Below are positions 12,101-23,351 of a stretch of 64,000 bases of DNA, in pieces. The stretch lies in the NCBI GenBank assembly GCA_023525975.1, contig JAKNSE010000034.1, positions 2,666,001-2,730,000 on the forward strand, written 5' to 3'. Under the pieces are notes generated by a model. It was not told the DNA's origin and searched no databases. It saw nothing but the letters and a program-made list of their open reading frames with translations. Each line of letters opens with the position of its first letter. The first letter of the stretch is position 1. The position numbers and the translations under genes are program-made. Origin of the DNA: Smallanthus sonchifolius. Taxonomy: Eukaryota > Streptophyta > Magnoliopsida > Asterales > Asteraceae.

Positions 12101-14068
12101 TCAAGCTGCAACAGTTGTTGGCGAGAACCGCCCTGCAACCACACTCTTGATCTTATCCAACAAGTTTGTACACTTGATGATGCTGGCATACTTCGGCTGA
12201 AGCATGGAACTCACCATATTCTCTACGCGCTCTGAACTATACTTTACATACTTGTTACCGGGACTAACCCTGCCTTCCACCAAGCCCAAATACTTGTCCA
12301 TGTAGCGCTTGTAAACGGGGACGACAACTTCCACTATCATCAGGCAAGTTTTCGATCTCAAACTGTTGTCGCACAATACCCATCCTGATTGTTTTCTATA
12401 TTCTTGTTCAAATGCCTCAGTGAATCCTTTGATTCTGTTCTTCACATCTGTTACCATGATTCTGTCATTGTTGGTCAACAGGGCTGGAATCTTTCCCCAA
12501 CTCTGTCTCAAATAGAGTTGTGTATAGTACACAACACGATCCTCGTGTCGTGTTAACCAAGATTCCCCCATTAGATCCCCTAGCCGTGTCCCCTGTAGAT
12601 GTTTGCTCAAGTAGCAGCTCGTGTTCATCATGAAAATACAAGACAACGCGTTGTCTTCGTATCTCCTTGCCCATGTCTCTAAGTTATGTTCCAGTGCTTT
12701 TATTATGTTGTGAACCTCAACCGCAACAAGTCTCTTATTTGCATTGTACCAACTGGAATGGATTTCAAGAACTTGGTCCAGTGCGCGTCTGTAGTCATCG
12801 TCAAGCAGCTCTTCGGCATATTCTGTTACAAAACTCACTAATCGTGGAACCGAGCCATCTGGAGGTGGATCCATTAGCCTTTGAAGCTGCACTTGTGCTG
12901 AGAGCTCATTGAAAATATCAAATATCCCATTGACAACATTCTTGATGAGATCCCTTGTTTGAGTTTGAATTTCTAAACAGTGTTTTCCACCAAAAAATCT
13001 GTTGAAATCATATCTTAGATTATTAAGGGCGGTAAACACGTCTAGCAGCTTGAATAGCTTCATTGCTTCTTTCTTGGCTTTTGTAATCGTATTCCCGAAT
13101 TTGATAAAACGATGTATTCCTGATTGGAGCGCGATCTTGGAGAAGCAATCTGTCCATACTTCTAGTTGGCCAAACACATGTTCACAGAGAGTATACTCGA
13201 GTTCAAGCATATGCTTCACTACAAACTCCAAATGCCTCGCCCATTCGTCTATGTAACCTTCTATATCTTGAACGCTATCGAATTCTGATAACGAGATCTC
13301 TAGATAATCCAAATCAAGACCTTGTAAACTTGTTTCAAAATTTGTGGTACGAACCTTGACGTATATAGATACGCATCGGTCCATCTGGTTGTCGCATGCT
13401 GAAAAACACGCGACAATAGCTTTTAGGTTGTGGACAACATGAAAAGGCAAAACATGTTGTGGTGATGGATAAGATGCATCACTTTCCTCATCACCAGAGG
13501 AGAAAAGTGATGAAGGGACTTGAACTGGCAAACTGTTTTGGACCAAGAGATTCTCGAATTCGTCCTCGAGGACCGTGAAGGCGACGCCTAGAATTCCTTG
13601 CTCAAGAAGGCAACACTTTTCTACTTCATGCAGTTCTTGAAGTAAATGTAGAGTCTTGCAAACATTCAAGTGGTCATGTTGGAGAAAGTTGTTGACATCT
13701 TGAACCCACAGGATTGCTAATTTGCATGTGTTGGTGAGAAGTGTTAGTGCCTGTCTGAACCGTTTGAGGCGAGAAATGAAGAGGGTGAGGTCGGAAGTGG
13801 AGTGGGCCGATAGCGAGGACCCAAGCTCATTGACTAATTGGTAGACGTTTAAAACGGCTGAAACGGTTGGGAGAGCGCGATCAACAAGGTCTGTGACAGG
13901 AAAAGTGGCGCATTTGGAAGCCATGTTTTTTACCGCGGTTTCTAAAGTTGGAAACGTTTGATCGATACGAGAGAGTGTGGCGGAAGTTTTGTTAAGTTGA
14001 AAGTCTATGTGTCTAGATTGGTGTAAGCTAGTGTTGAGAAGATCTCTGGTGTGCATGAGATGTTCCAT
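12101..14068 (-). CDS. EXO70-family exocyst subunit
   Basis: A 655-residue intronless ORF. EXO70 is the exocyst subunit that binds membrane phosphoinositides and tethers secretory vesicles at the plasma membrane. The C-terminal half carries the family's conserved blocks: residues ~425-470 (SFVTEYAEELL, then LDQVLEIHSSW), then NIIKALEHNLETWA, FMMNTSCYLSKHL, GRVSPGNKYVKYSSE and a Leu-rich end. The N-terminal half is helical and matches the family pattern of a heptad-rich region with DRALPTVSAVLNVYQLVNEL. Start: ATG at 14068 is the first Met of the only long frame. Single-exon structure excludes the multi-exon EXO70A type. The N-terminal pattern looks closest to the EXO70G/I (EXO70.3) group, which is from memory and needs a tree. 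No break is seen. Confidence 0.9.
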   Translation of the reverse strand: MEHLMHTRDLLNTSLHQSRHIDFQLNKTSATLSRIDQTFPTLETAVKNMASKCATFPVTDLVDRALPTVSAVLNVYQLVNELGSSLSAHSTSDLTLFISRLKRFRQALTLLTNTCKLAILWVQDVNNFLQHDHLNVCKTLHLLQELHEVEKCCLLEQGILGVAFTVLEDEFENLLVQNSLPVQVPSSLFSSGDEESDASYPSPQHVLPFHVVHNLKAIVACFSACDNQMDRCVSIYVKVRTTNFETSLQGLDLDYLEISLSEFDSVQDIEGYIDEWARHLEFVVKHMLELEYTLCEHVFGQLEVWTDCFSKIALQSGIHRFIKFGNTITKAKKEAMKLFKLLDVFTALNNLRYDFNRFFGGKHCLEIQTQTRDLIKNVVNGIFDIFNELSAQVQLQRLMDPPPDGSVPRLVSFVTEYAEELLDDDYRRALDQVLEIHSSWYNANKRLVAVEVHNIIKALEHNLETWARRYEDNALSCIFMMNTSCYLSKHLQGTRLGDLMGESWLTRHEDRVVYYTQLYLRQSWGKIPALLTNNDRIMVTDVKNRIKGFTEAFEQEYRKQSGWVLCDNSLRSKTCLMIVEVVVPVYKRYMDKYLGLVEGRVSPGNKYVKYSSERVENMVSSMLQPKYASIIKCTNLLDKIKSVVAGRFSPTTVAA

Positions 14069-15505
14069 TTCAATTCAATGAAGGAGATGTGAATATGTGA
14101 TGTGATGATGAAGATTGAAGTGGAGTTAAAAGTGGTTTGTTGGAATGGTGGGTGTAATTTTCTTCACCAAATGTATACCAAATGAAATGGAAGTTTGGAA
14201 GATATTCAAACCAAACTTCACTGCCAATTGCCATGTCTTTACTCATACTATTTCTATTTGCTTTTACTCAACTTTCTTTATTTTATATTTTTACATTAGA
14301 AAAAGTGATACATAGCAAACGTAACACATAAAAATAATAAAAATCAATAATCTGTATAAAATCATAATATACCATTATTCTTCAGAAAAATTCCTAAAAT
14401 AAACATTTTTTAAACTTTTTCTCCAATACTAAACATTGACTTTTTATTTTTCTCAAACTGAACATGATGGATTCGTCAGAAACTTTTCTGTCCGGGCGAA
14501 ATCGGCTCGTTTAAAAATCGAAACGACTCGAGCTTAAACGAGCCCGACCTTATATCGAGGCCCATTTCATAAAGAGCTCGAGCAGGCCAGTGAGCCTAAA
14601 CGAGCCTTTTATCTGGTGATTAAATATATATTTATATAACAATACTTCGTAAACTTAATTCTTGTGGGCTTGAACTCTTTAAATTACCTTACTTCTCAAA
14701 CAAAATAAAAGAGTACATTGTACAAGTATCATGACCCTTTTAATCATCAACATTTGTTAATCTTTATTTTAACGACAACACCACTGTCCATTGCGGGACT
14801 TGGACCCTCGACCTCATGGGAAGGGGCAATAATTAACACACATGAATATTACCATTGGGACAAAAACGCTTCGGTTTTAACCTTTGTTAATCAGCCACAA
14901 GGATTCACAGAATAAATAAAGTCAAAGGCTAGTCTTAACTCTTAACCCCAGTGTCCCCAGCCTCAAGCTGGGCTCAAAGGCCCGATGTTAAGAAACGTTT
15001 TTCGAATCCAAAATAAAAGTATAGTTATAACTCGGACCTATACGGCCTGGTCTTAGACTCCTAGTTAGTTTCTTTCAAACTGGTTCTATGGCCCAATACT
15101 AACAGCCTAGTTTAAAATGATCCTTTTTTTAAGTTAAATATTTTTTGTTCTTTTGTATTGATTAAAATTCTTAGTGTTTTAGGTTAGAATAATTTATTTG
15201 AGGTGTTTATATAGAAATTTATGTATATTAAAACATTGTCAAATATACTGCTTTTTGAATTATTGTCAGGATTAAAGAAAAACTCAAAATAAAATTTACT
15301 GAAACTATATAAAAACTCATATGTGATGGAACAAACTATAAAACAACCGCAATACTCAACGATTTACTTAAATAGTACAATCACATCATAGACAATGCTG
15401 ATAAATACATTCAAATTTGAAAACTACATAATCATGCTCAAGCAAACAACTTTTCCATTCACTGGAATAAAACATTACACTCAAAATGAGAAATGAAAGA
15501 TTAGA
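14069..15505. other. EXO70 upstream region and ankyrin gene 3' flank
   Basis: The first ~200 bp upstream of the EXO70 start should hold its promoter and leader, but no convincing TATA box was found. 14490-14620 has repeated GAGCTCGAGC/CTCGAGCTTAAACGAGCC strings. 14790-14815 has a GGGACTTGGACCCTCGACC box B-like string, perhaps an old SINE or LTR relic. The rest is AT-rich with nothing recognisable. Confidence 0.45.
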
Positions 15506-18500
15506 CTAGTAAAGCATAGGCTTTTTTGGCTTAAAGAGGTTTTTAGAACCATATGTTGAGTGGTAAACATCCGCTAGAAGACCATACGTCTGAAGTATAA
15601 CATATAAGAGAACTGGGAATGAAGCAAATACAGTGATAAGAATTGGAACCCAATCGTTGCCATAAAGAGTAAAAAAACTAGCACTAAAAGCAAACATCAT
15701 GGTAGCGATAGAGAGGAAGAGTGTTGCTAGACCTATCATAAGTTTTTTGGGTAATGTTTCTAGGAAATCTTGCTCAGCATAACGAGATGTGAGGATGTGT
15801 AAGAACATGAGGATGGAAATTGTGGCAAATGTCAAAGAAATGGCATCTGATATAACGAAGAATATAAAAGCTCTATGATTTCGTAGAATAGGATAACCCT
15901 TGTCGTTATCGTATCCACCTGGTACTGTGAAAGCGGCTGCAAATACTACAGTGGCAATTAGCGCAGCAACTACCATACAATGGCTAGCTGTGTCTTTCAT
16001 CCACTTCTCACTTGCAGACATGAGATCTTTGTGCTCATTGGTGAACAATTCGTGTGGCAGTAGACCGACGTTGTTCTTCTTTTCTTGATAAGAAGGAGGG
16101 AGTATACTTTCCACTTCCTACACAAAAGAGGTTAGAATTGTCGTCAAAAAACCGAGAAAGCAAAAGCACAACAAAGATCATATACACAAAGAATTATAAT
16201 ACCTTGTACCATAACAATTCTCTTTGCATTTGTAGAGCCACTCCTGAAGTTTCTTGTAGTCTCTTTTTCTTTGCACTCTTGGCAGCTAAATGCAGCATGT
16301 TATTGCCACCCACATCCCTTTGAGGAGTTATGAAATCCTTCATCGAGCCTATCTCGTAGATAAGATTGTAGACACCCTCTTGACGGTGTAAGACGGCAAC
16401 ATGAAATATACTTTGATTTCTATCATTCAACTTCCAAATTAGATCCGGATATTGGCGAATGAGCTCAACTATAAAATTAGTGTTTCCCACTTCAGCAGCA
16501 ATAAATAACACCCGGGAAGTGTGTGTTCGTCCCCTGTCACTTGTTGGCCCTCTTATTATTCTATTAATTTCATGCTTATCCACGTTTTCCATAATATAAG
16601 TCCAAATGGATCTTAATAATTCCATAACATAGCTTCCTTCTTTAAATGCATCAGTTTTTCGAGCTAAAGCTCCGAGTGTTTCCATACTTTTAGCAAGTAC
16701 GGGCCGATGTTCCACTATTTTCAGTGCAATGTCTACAGTATATTGAATGATCAATCACTTAACTAGGGAGAAAAAATGTTAAATAAAATGCAGCAAATAA
16801 CTATTGAGATTGATGTTCATAACAAAAATACATGAAAATGTAACAATTCCTGCCACGACACGAAAACAATCAGGCTTTGGGTTGGCCATTTCAACCCGCT
16901 TTAAAAAGCGGGTCGGGTTCAGGTTGACATGTTTAATAAACGGGTCAGGTTCGGGTTGACCCGTTAACCCGTTTAGGTTACACAATAATTTTATTTTTTA
17001 TTTTCACATTATAGAAACGACTATTCTTTTACTTTTGTATTTAATTTTACCATAAAACCAAAACTTTTCTTTTTTTCCTTTTTAGAGATAATTAATCAAT
17101 TAATTTTAGTTTACCTTAAATGAATTAGATTTTGGAGTTAGTACTTTATGATTTTTATTTAGATAAATGGGTTAAACGGGTCAGGTTCGGGTTGACCCGA
17201 ATTTAAATGTATCCAGGTTAGGGTTGAAAATTTTGACACGAATAAGAATATGGGTCGGGTTCGGGTTGCATAATTTAACCTGCCAACCCGACACGATTGA
17301 CACCCCTGTATATACTTACCAAATAAACCAGCTTCTACACATCTCCAGAGAACCCAACCACGTTTCTCATCATCCCAAATGTTATTATCATCCATATTGT
17401 TTGATTTTTCATATAGATAATCCACAATCCCATGCTTTCCATATAACGAAGCTATATAGAGTGGCAACATTGTTCCATCTTGACCACCAGGAATATTCAG
17501 CAAAGATTCGTTGCAATTTACTATAAGCTTAGCAATATTCACATTATCTCCTGCTGCCGCTAAACAAAGTGCGGTATTGTTGTTTTTATTCCTAATTTCT
17601 AAGTCTTCTGGGTTCATCCTCATCCTAAATACTAGCTTTGTAACAAAATCCTCCATCACCATGCTGCTTTTGGCTGATGCAGCGATGTGAAGTGCAGTTT
17701 CTTCATTTTCAGTTATATAATACCCCGTCACCCCTACACGTTCATTTATGATGCGTTCAGCAGCTTCCCAATTACCTTTGATTGATGCTTGATACAGAGG
17801 AACGCAAATTAAACGGAAGTCGTCTTTGTTTCCTTTAAAGATTCAAAAGCGAATAACTTTTTTCATTTTCGTTTCGTATAAATAAAAAACTTGTAATTGT
17901 AAAAGAACTCACTAGAATCAATCTCAATCATTCAGTTGAAAACCCATTTCAGTTGAAAGTATAGCTTGAAACCCATTTCAGTTGAAAATACACGATGTAA
18001 TAGTTAGTTTTTTTTTCTTTTTTTTTATCAGACATAATATATGTTATTATCTTCTCCCGTTAACCAAAAATGAAATGTCTAACATGTTGATTCACATTAA
18101 AAAGTACAAAAATTCTACTGTATGTTACACACGTGTAACATTTGAACAATGATATTTTTTTACATATATGTAACAATACGTTAGACAAGTTAATTTTTTT
18201 AAAATTTTTGTACCGGGAATATAATAACATATATTACATACGCAAAAAAATATTTTTGTAATTGGGTGTTGTTATAGATAAATCTAAAAGGATTCTTGGA
18301 CACCTTCTATATGACTCGTATAGCATCAATATGGATCGTATATTACAAAAGTCAAACCGACAGTGACCAGACACATGTTAATATTTTATTTTCATCCTCA
18401 TATTATAACATACGTTTTTAACCCATTTAAATTTATAACAATTTTGTATTTCTGTAATAACTTTCGTTTGTTATTTTTTTTAACGGAAAGCGCAACCTTC

Positions 18501-19129
18501 TTTAGTTTTTTTTGTCAATGTTCTAGTATATATAAATTTTATAGAAAACGGAGTTGTATTCAAATTTAAGAATATTTTTTGGTATCGTACGCAATATCGA
18601 GTGTACGTATGTTTTAGCCTCGCAAACGAGTCGACCCGATAACGACCATGCCCCCGCCGCGTACCGAGGGGGAATCATTTTAGTCCCTTATACTATATAT
18701 AATATACACTTTTAACCCATTTAGTTTCTGTTAATATGTATAAGTTGTGTTAAAAACGGAGTTGTATTCAAATTTGAGTTATTTTTTTATATCGTACGTT
18801 ATTGCGAGTCTGCGTTTCAACGTAAGTTTTATCCATGCAAGCAAGCCGAACTGATAATGACCAGAATAAAAAAATCTAGTTCATTTTATATGCAAAGGTA
18901 AAAAAAGTGTGGTTTTACCAAGGAGACATCTACGATCTGGTGGGTTTGATGATGGTTGTGGTTGTGCAGGTGCACTTGGTTCAGAATTAGGCATATTTGA
19001 TGGTATCTGATCAGTCCTTATTCCCAATTCCGCCTCCGCCTCCGCCTCCCCTTCCGATTCCGGCTCCACCTCCACCACCACCGCCGCCTCCGCCGGCTGC
19101 TGGCTGAGGGGAGTATCCGTCATTTCCAT
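15506..19129 (-). CDS. Ankyrin-repeat protein with PGG domain (ITN1/ACD6-like)
   Basis: Four exons chain in frame: 19129-18919, 17832-17320, 16732-16203 and 16117-15506, all with GT-AG introns and phases 1, 1 and 0, giving 621 residues. Family members are plasma-membrane proteins in defence or salt signalling. The N-terminus (~70 residues) is Glu/Ala-rich then Pro/Ser-rich. Exon 2 starts the ankyrin part (ICVPLYQASIKGNWEAAERI) and has ETALHIAAS and NTALCLAAAGDNVNIAKLIV. Exon 3 has further repeats (VLFIAAEVGNTNFIVELI, SIFHVAVLHRQEGVYNLI, NNMLHLAAK). Exon 4 is the PGG domain: WMKDTASHCMVVAALIATVV, AAAFTVPGG, then three more hydrophobic segments, making about four membrane helices. Introns are ~1.09 kb, 0.59 kb and 85 bp. 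The exon 1 join is the least certain, though it keeps frame and phase. Confidence 0.85.
16733..17319. repeat. GGGTTGACCCG-rich repeat in ankyrin intron 2
   Basis: The intron contains clusters such as CGGGTCGGGTTCAGGTTGAC (16908-16927) and GGGTCAGGTTCGGGTTGACC at 16944 and 17179, ending in CCCGACACGATTGACACCCC. This is a common dispersed plant repeat style. I saw no clean terminal inverted repeat or target duplication. Confidence 0.5.
18406..18866. repeat. Two diverged direct repeats in ankyrin intron 1
   Basis: Blocks TTTTAACCCATTTA, AACGGAGTTGTATTCAAATTT and ATCGTACG recur in the same order at 18406-18600 and 18709-18800. The first copy is followed by GTCGACCCGATAACGACCATG, the second by a decayed form (CCGAACTGATAATGACCAG). 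Confidence 0.55.
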
Positions 19130-19594
19130 GTTGGCAAACGTTAGTTCTTGGACTATCAACTAAACCTGCATATACATTCAGCTCAAACCATCAAACATTA
19201 ATTAATTAATTAATACAAAAGTAAAATCAATTTCATACCTACAGATTCTTGCTGAAGCTATATGTATGCATTATGCCAAAGCAGGAAGGGGTAGTTGAAC
19301 ACACAGGATGTATACTATATATGCAGACTAATTTCATGGGTGAAGTCAAGGTCAACGTGTACGGAAAATTGCAAGTTGGGGTTACTTTTTTATACTTTAA
19401 ACTTTAAACATAAAAAATAAAAGTAATATGTAAACTTAGAATTTTAAAGTATTTATATAACTAATTTTTTTCGCCCTGTTAATTTGTGTCAACCCAGAAT
19501 ACATATGTCATGTAAAAGCTCACATATAAACATAAATATATACACATCCCCATGCACTCAAGAGACTAAAAAGTATTATTGGTGAAAGAGTAAC
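19130..19594. other. Ankyrin gene upstream region
   Basis: Contains the putative leader and promoter of the ankyrin/PGG gene, with ATTAATTAATTAATTAAT at 19199-19214. No clear TATA box or other element was identified before the retroelement begins at 19595. Confidence 0.4.
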
Positions 19595-20937
19595 TATTGC
19601 TACAAAACTTATCACCTAGAGATTTAAGTCTCGAAGCAGTGCTGGACGGATAAGCTAAGCTGAACTTCTGGACTTGGGCTTGGAAGAACAGACATGATCT
19701 CCTGGTCTTGAGGAGGTGATTTGCAAAATAAATAACACCGTGAGCCTCGCCACGAGCAGAAGGAGATTTCTCCTCGTGACACCCTCCGGCGTGAGAGTAA
19801 GTATTCGTTGTGGAAGGTAAAAAGAGAGGAAGAGAGTTGTGAAGAGTAATAAGTTGGAGGATTGCGAATACGAGTATGAAGAGTGAGTGTCCGAGTCCCC
19901 TTCCTTTGGAGTTTGATGAGACTATTTATAGGGTCTCCATGATTAGAATGTTTGGACTGAATATTTATTAAAGGTTATCTGCAGTCAAACATCCATTAAC
20001 ATGGGAAAAAAAGTGGAAGAAACGGTGAACAAAAGCCAGTTGGGAACGTGGTTGGGCCCAAAGCTATCATCCTCCTGTCGTGTCCTATCATTCAATATTT
20101 AAAACATAGTAATTATAAATACCCCTGATTTAATTTTATTTAATTAAATCAAATTTTTAATTAAAAACTGGTTTAAACCGGTTTACTATTTAAACTGGTT
20201 CAAATCCTATCCTAACCGGTTTGATAGGGTTGAGGTTTTCTCGTTTAAAAACCGGTTTAACCCGAACCGGTTTAGGGCCAAACCGGTTTTGACCAATTAT
20301 TGACCAACCCGGTTCGGGTCGGTTCAAACCGGCTGAGTTAGAAAAAACCGATTTGTACATCTCTAGATACAAGGACAGGACAGGAGGATGATAGCTTTGG
20401 GCCCAACCAAGTTCCCAATTGGCTTTTGTTCACCGTTTCTTCCACTTTTTCTCTCCTGGGAGGACAGCTTTGGACCCACATTATTGGATTTACTTGCATT
20501 GACCATTTGACCTTGTTTTCTCTTTTTTTTTTAAAAAAAAAACGACATACAAAATAGTTTAGATTTAATGATTAAACATCTATTAATTAATATTTCTAAC
20601 CTGAGCCATGACAAACCTTCTTTTTTTTTTTCGTTTCTAAGGGTTTTTCAGGTAGGTATTTAAAATAATTTCAAAATATTCGTAAAGAATAAACAAGTTT
20701 TAGTATACAACTAGTTGACTTAGCTCGAGCGTTACGACGAGGGTGTTAAAATTTATAAGAATCGGTTTCGAAGAACGGTATTCAGCCCGCTAAAAAAACT
20801 TACGTCGAAATGCCGATAAAAATGAGCATTTCGAAACGCAAATATCGAAATTTTATAAAACATCATATTTTAAAGGTCATAAGATGTTACACGTACTGAA
20901 GAGAATGAAACGGAAATATTGAGCACGAGATGTTACA
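19595..20937 (-). repeat. 3' LTR of the Tat-like element, rearranged
   Basis: Homologous to 24944-26705 at both ends but only 1343 bp. About 780 bp present in the 5' LTR (25340-26110) is missing. In its place lie an inverted copy (20005-20080) of the 20382-20455 segment and ~300 bp rich in AACCGG strings (20165-20345). The result is a ~75-bp-arm foldback inside the LTR. Confidence 0.75.
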
Positions 20938-22690
20938 AAGTTTGAACATGGTCAGCTGACTCGCCTGTCCAATCGCAGCTGGAAGACTTGGATTATTTTT
21001 CAGCTGAACTTGGTCAGCTTACTCGTCTGTCCAGTCGCGACCGGAAGACTTAGATTATTTTTCAGCTGAACTTGGTCAGCTAACTCGTCTGTCCAGTCGC
21101 GGCCGTAAGACTTAGATTATTTTTCAACCTGAACTTGGTCAGGTGACTCGTCTATCCAGTTGCGGCTGGAAGACTTAGATTGTTTTTCAACCTGAACTTG
21201 GCCAGGTGACTCGTCATTCCAGTCGCGGCTAGAAGACTTAGATTATTTTTCAACCTGAACTTGGTCAGCTGACTCGTCTTTCCAGTCGCGGCTGGAAGAC
21301 TTAGATTATTTTTTAGCTGAACTTGGTCAGTTGACTCGTTTGTCCAGTCGTGGCTAGAAGACTTAAATTATTTTTCAACCTGAACTTGGTCAGGTGACTC
21401 ATCTTTCCAGTCGTGGCTGGAAGACTTAGATTATTTTTTCCTGAACTTGGTCATGTGACTCGTCTTTCCAGTCGCGACTGGAAGACTTATATTATTTTTC
21501 AACCTGAACTTGGTCAGGTGACTCGTCTATCCAGTCGCGGCTGGATGACTTAAATTATTTTTTCAGCTGAACTTGGTCAGCTAACTCGTCTATCCAGTCG
21601 CGGCCGGAAGACTTAGATTATTTTCAACCTGAACTTGGCCAGGTGACTCGTCTGTCTAGTCGCGGCTAGAAGACTTAGATTATTTTTCACCTGGACTTGG
21701 TCAGCTGACTCGCCTGTCTAGTCGCAGCTGGAAGACTTGGATTATTTTTCAGCTGAACTTGGTCAACTGACTCGTCTGTCCAGTCGCGACTGGAAGACTT
21801 AGATTATTTTTTAGCAGAACTTGGTCAGTTGACTCGTCTGTCCAGTCGCGGCTGGAAGACTTAGATTATTTTTCAACCTGAACTTTGTCAGGTGACTCGT
21901 CTGTCCAGTCGCGGCTGGAAGACTTAGATTATTTTTCAACCTGAACTTTGTCAGGTGACTCGTCTGTCCAGTCGCGGCTGGAAGACTTAGATTATTTTTC
22001 AACCTGAACTTGGTCAGGTGACTCGTCTGTCTAGTCGCGGCTGGAAGACTTAGATTATTTTTCATCCTGAACTTGGTCAGGTGACTCGTCTGTCCAGTCG
22101 CGGCTGTAAGACTTAGATTATTTTTCAACCTGAACTTGGTCAGGTGACTCGTCTGTCCAGTCGCGGCTGGAAGACTTAGATTATTTTTCAACCTGAACTT
22201 GGTCAGGTGACTCGTCTTTCCAGTCGCGGCCGAAGACTTAGATTATTTTTCAACCTGAACTTGGTCATGTGACTCGTCTTTCCAGTCGCGCCTGGAAGAC
22301 TTATATTATTTTTCAACCGGAACTTGATCAGGTGACTCGTCTTTCCAGTCGCGGCTGGTAGACTTAGATTATTTTTCAACCTGAACTTGGTCCGGTGACT
22401 CGTCTGTCCAGTCACGGCTGGAAGACTTAGATTATTGGTCACGGCTGGAAGACTTAGATTATTTTTCAACCTGAACTTGGTCAGGTGACTCATTTTTTCA
22501 GTCACGGCTAGAAGACTTAGATTATTTTTCAGCTGAACTTGGTCAGCTGACTCGTCTGTCCAGTCGCGACTTGAAGACTTAGATTAATTTTCAACCTGAA
22601 CTTGGTCAGGTGACTCGTCTGTCCAGTTGCGGCTGGAAGATTTAGATTATTTTTCAACCTTAACTTGGTCAGGTGACTTTTGGGTATTGT
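20938..22690 (-). repeat. 63-bp tandem array (about 27 units)
   Basis: Consensus unit on the plus strand: CCTGAACTTGGTCAGGTGAC, TCGTCTGTCCAGTCGCGGCT, GGAAGACTTAGATTATTTTT, CAA. 63 is a multiple of three, so several frames stay open for over 100 codons. These are unlikely to be real proteins. Each unit holds two short dyads, CCTGA-ACTTGG-TCAGG and CCAG-TCGCGG-CTGG. Several units carry GCTGA with TCAGC instead, so the first stem tends to be kept. The position, between the coding region and the 3' LTR, matches the tandem arrays known from Ogre/Tat elements. Confidence 0.9.
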
Positions 22691-22766
22691 TGTCTTTGTG
22701 GTTACGACAATGGGTATGAAATAATAAAATGTGAATGCAATCTTTGGTGTTCGCGTACACCTTCTT

Positions 22767-23351
22767 TCAAAATTGATTACAATGGTTCCTTGCGTGTTGA
22801 CTACTTATAGCACTTTCGGAGTTAGACTCCGTACATTTTCGTGGTACATCTACTCTGTCCAAACATGTTACCTTATCCGCTCCGCTGTATCTCTTAATAC
22901 CCCCCACCATGTCTGAGGGTTGCTTTAGCATCGTATTGTGTTGCTCATCTGTGTTGTTTGAAGCACCTGGTGCTATAGCTTTTATGCTTTTACATTTCTT
23001 ACTTGAGAATAGAGTTACCACACCATCTAGGGTTGGGAATTTGATTGTCGCTTGAACGGTAGATATGACTGCTCCAAGTGCACATAAACCTGGCCTTCCC
23101 AAAATTACGTTGTGGCTTGACTGAGAGCGCACTATGAGGAAGGTCATTGTAACCGTACGACTTTCCGTTTCGTTCCCCATTGTCACCTGAAGTTGTATTT
23201 TTCTTAGCGGCTGCACTACTTCTTTGGAAAAGCCTGTTAGCTGGTGGACTTGTGTGACGAGGCCTTTCTGTACTTCTTCATCTAGTTGCATGAAGCAACA
23301 TTCATACGTGATTGCGGATGCACTTCCGGTATCAACATAAACCCTTCGTAC
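22767..23351 (-). pseudogene. Retrotransposon aspartic protease domain
   Basis: Continues the gag frame after a single TAG (23352-23354). It begins VRRVYVDTGSASAITYECC, with the retropepsin active-site DTGSA, and continues with QLTGFSKEV, TFLIVRSQSSHNVILGRPGL and ALGAVISTVQATIKFPT, the usual Ty3/gypsy protease blocks. About 194 codons precede the stop at 22767. The pol domains that normally follow are missing and the sequence runs into the tandem array. The TAG is most simply a CAG-to-TAG mutation, because H-Q-V would be in register. Confidence 0.8.

Noticed and set aside
20938..22690. Regular repeat array that might be mistaken for a CRISPR array or a protein of SLTAATGQTSHLTKF-type repeats
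   Set aside because: Units are directly adjacent with no unique spacers, and the array lies inside a plant retrotransposon. The open frames exist only because 63 is divisible by three.
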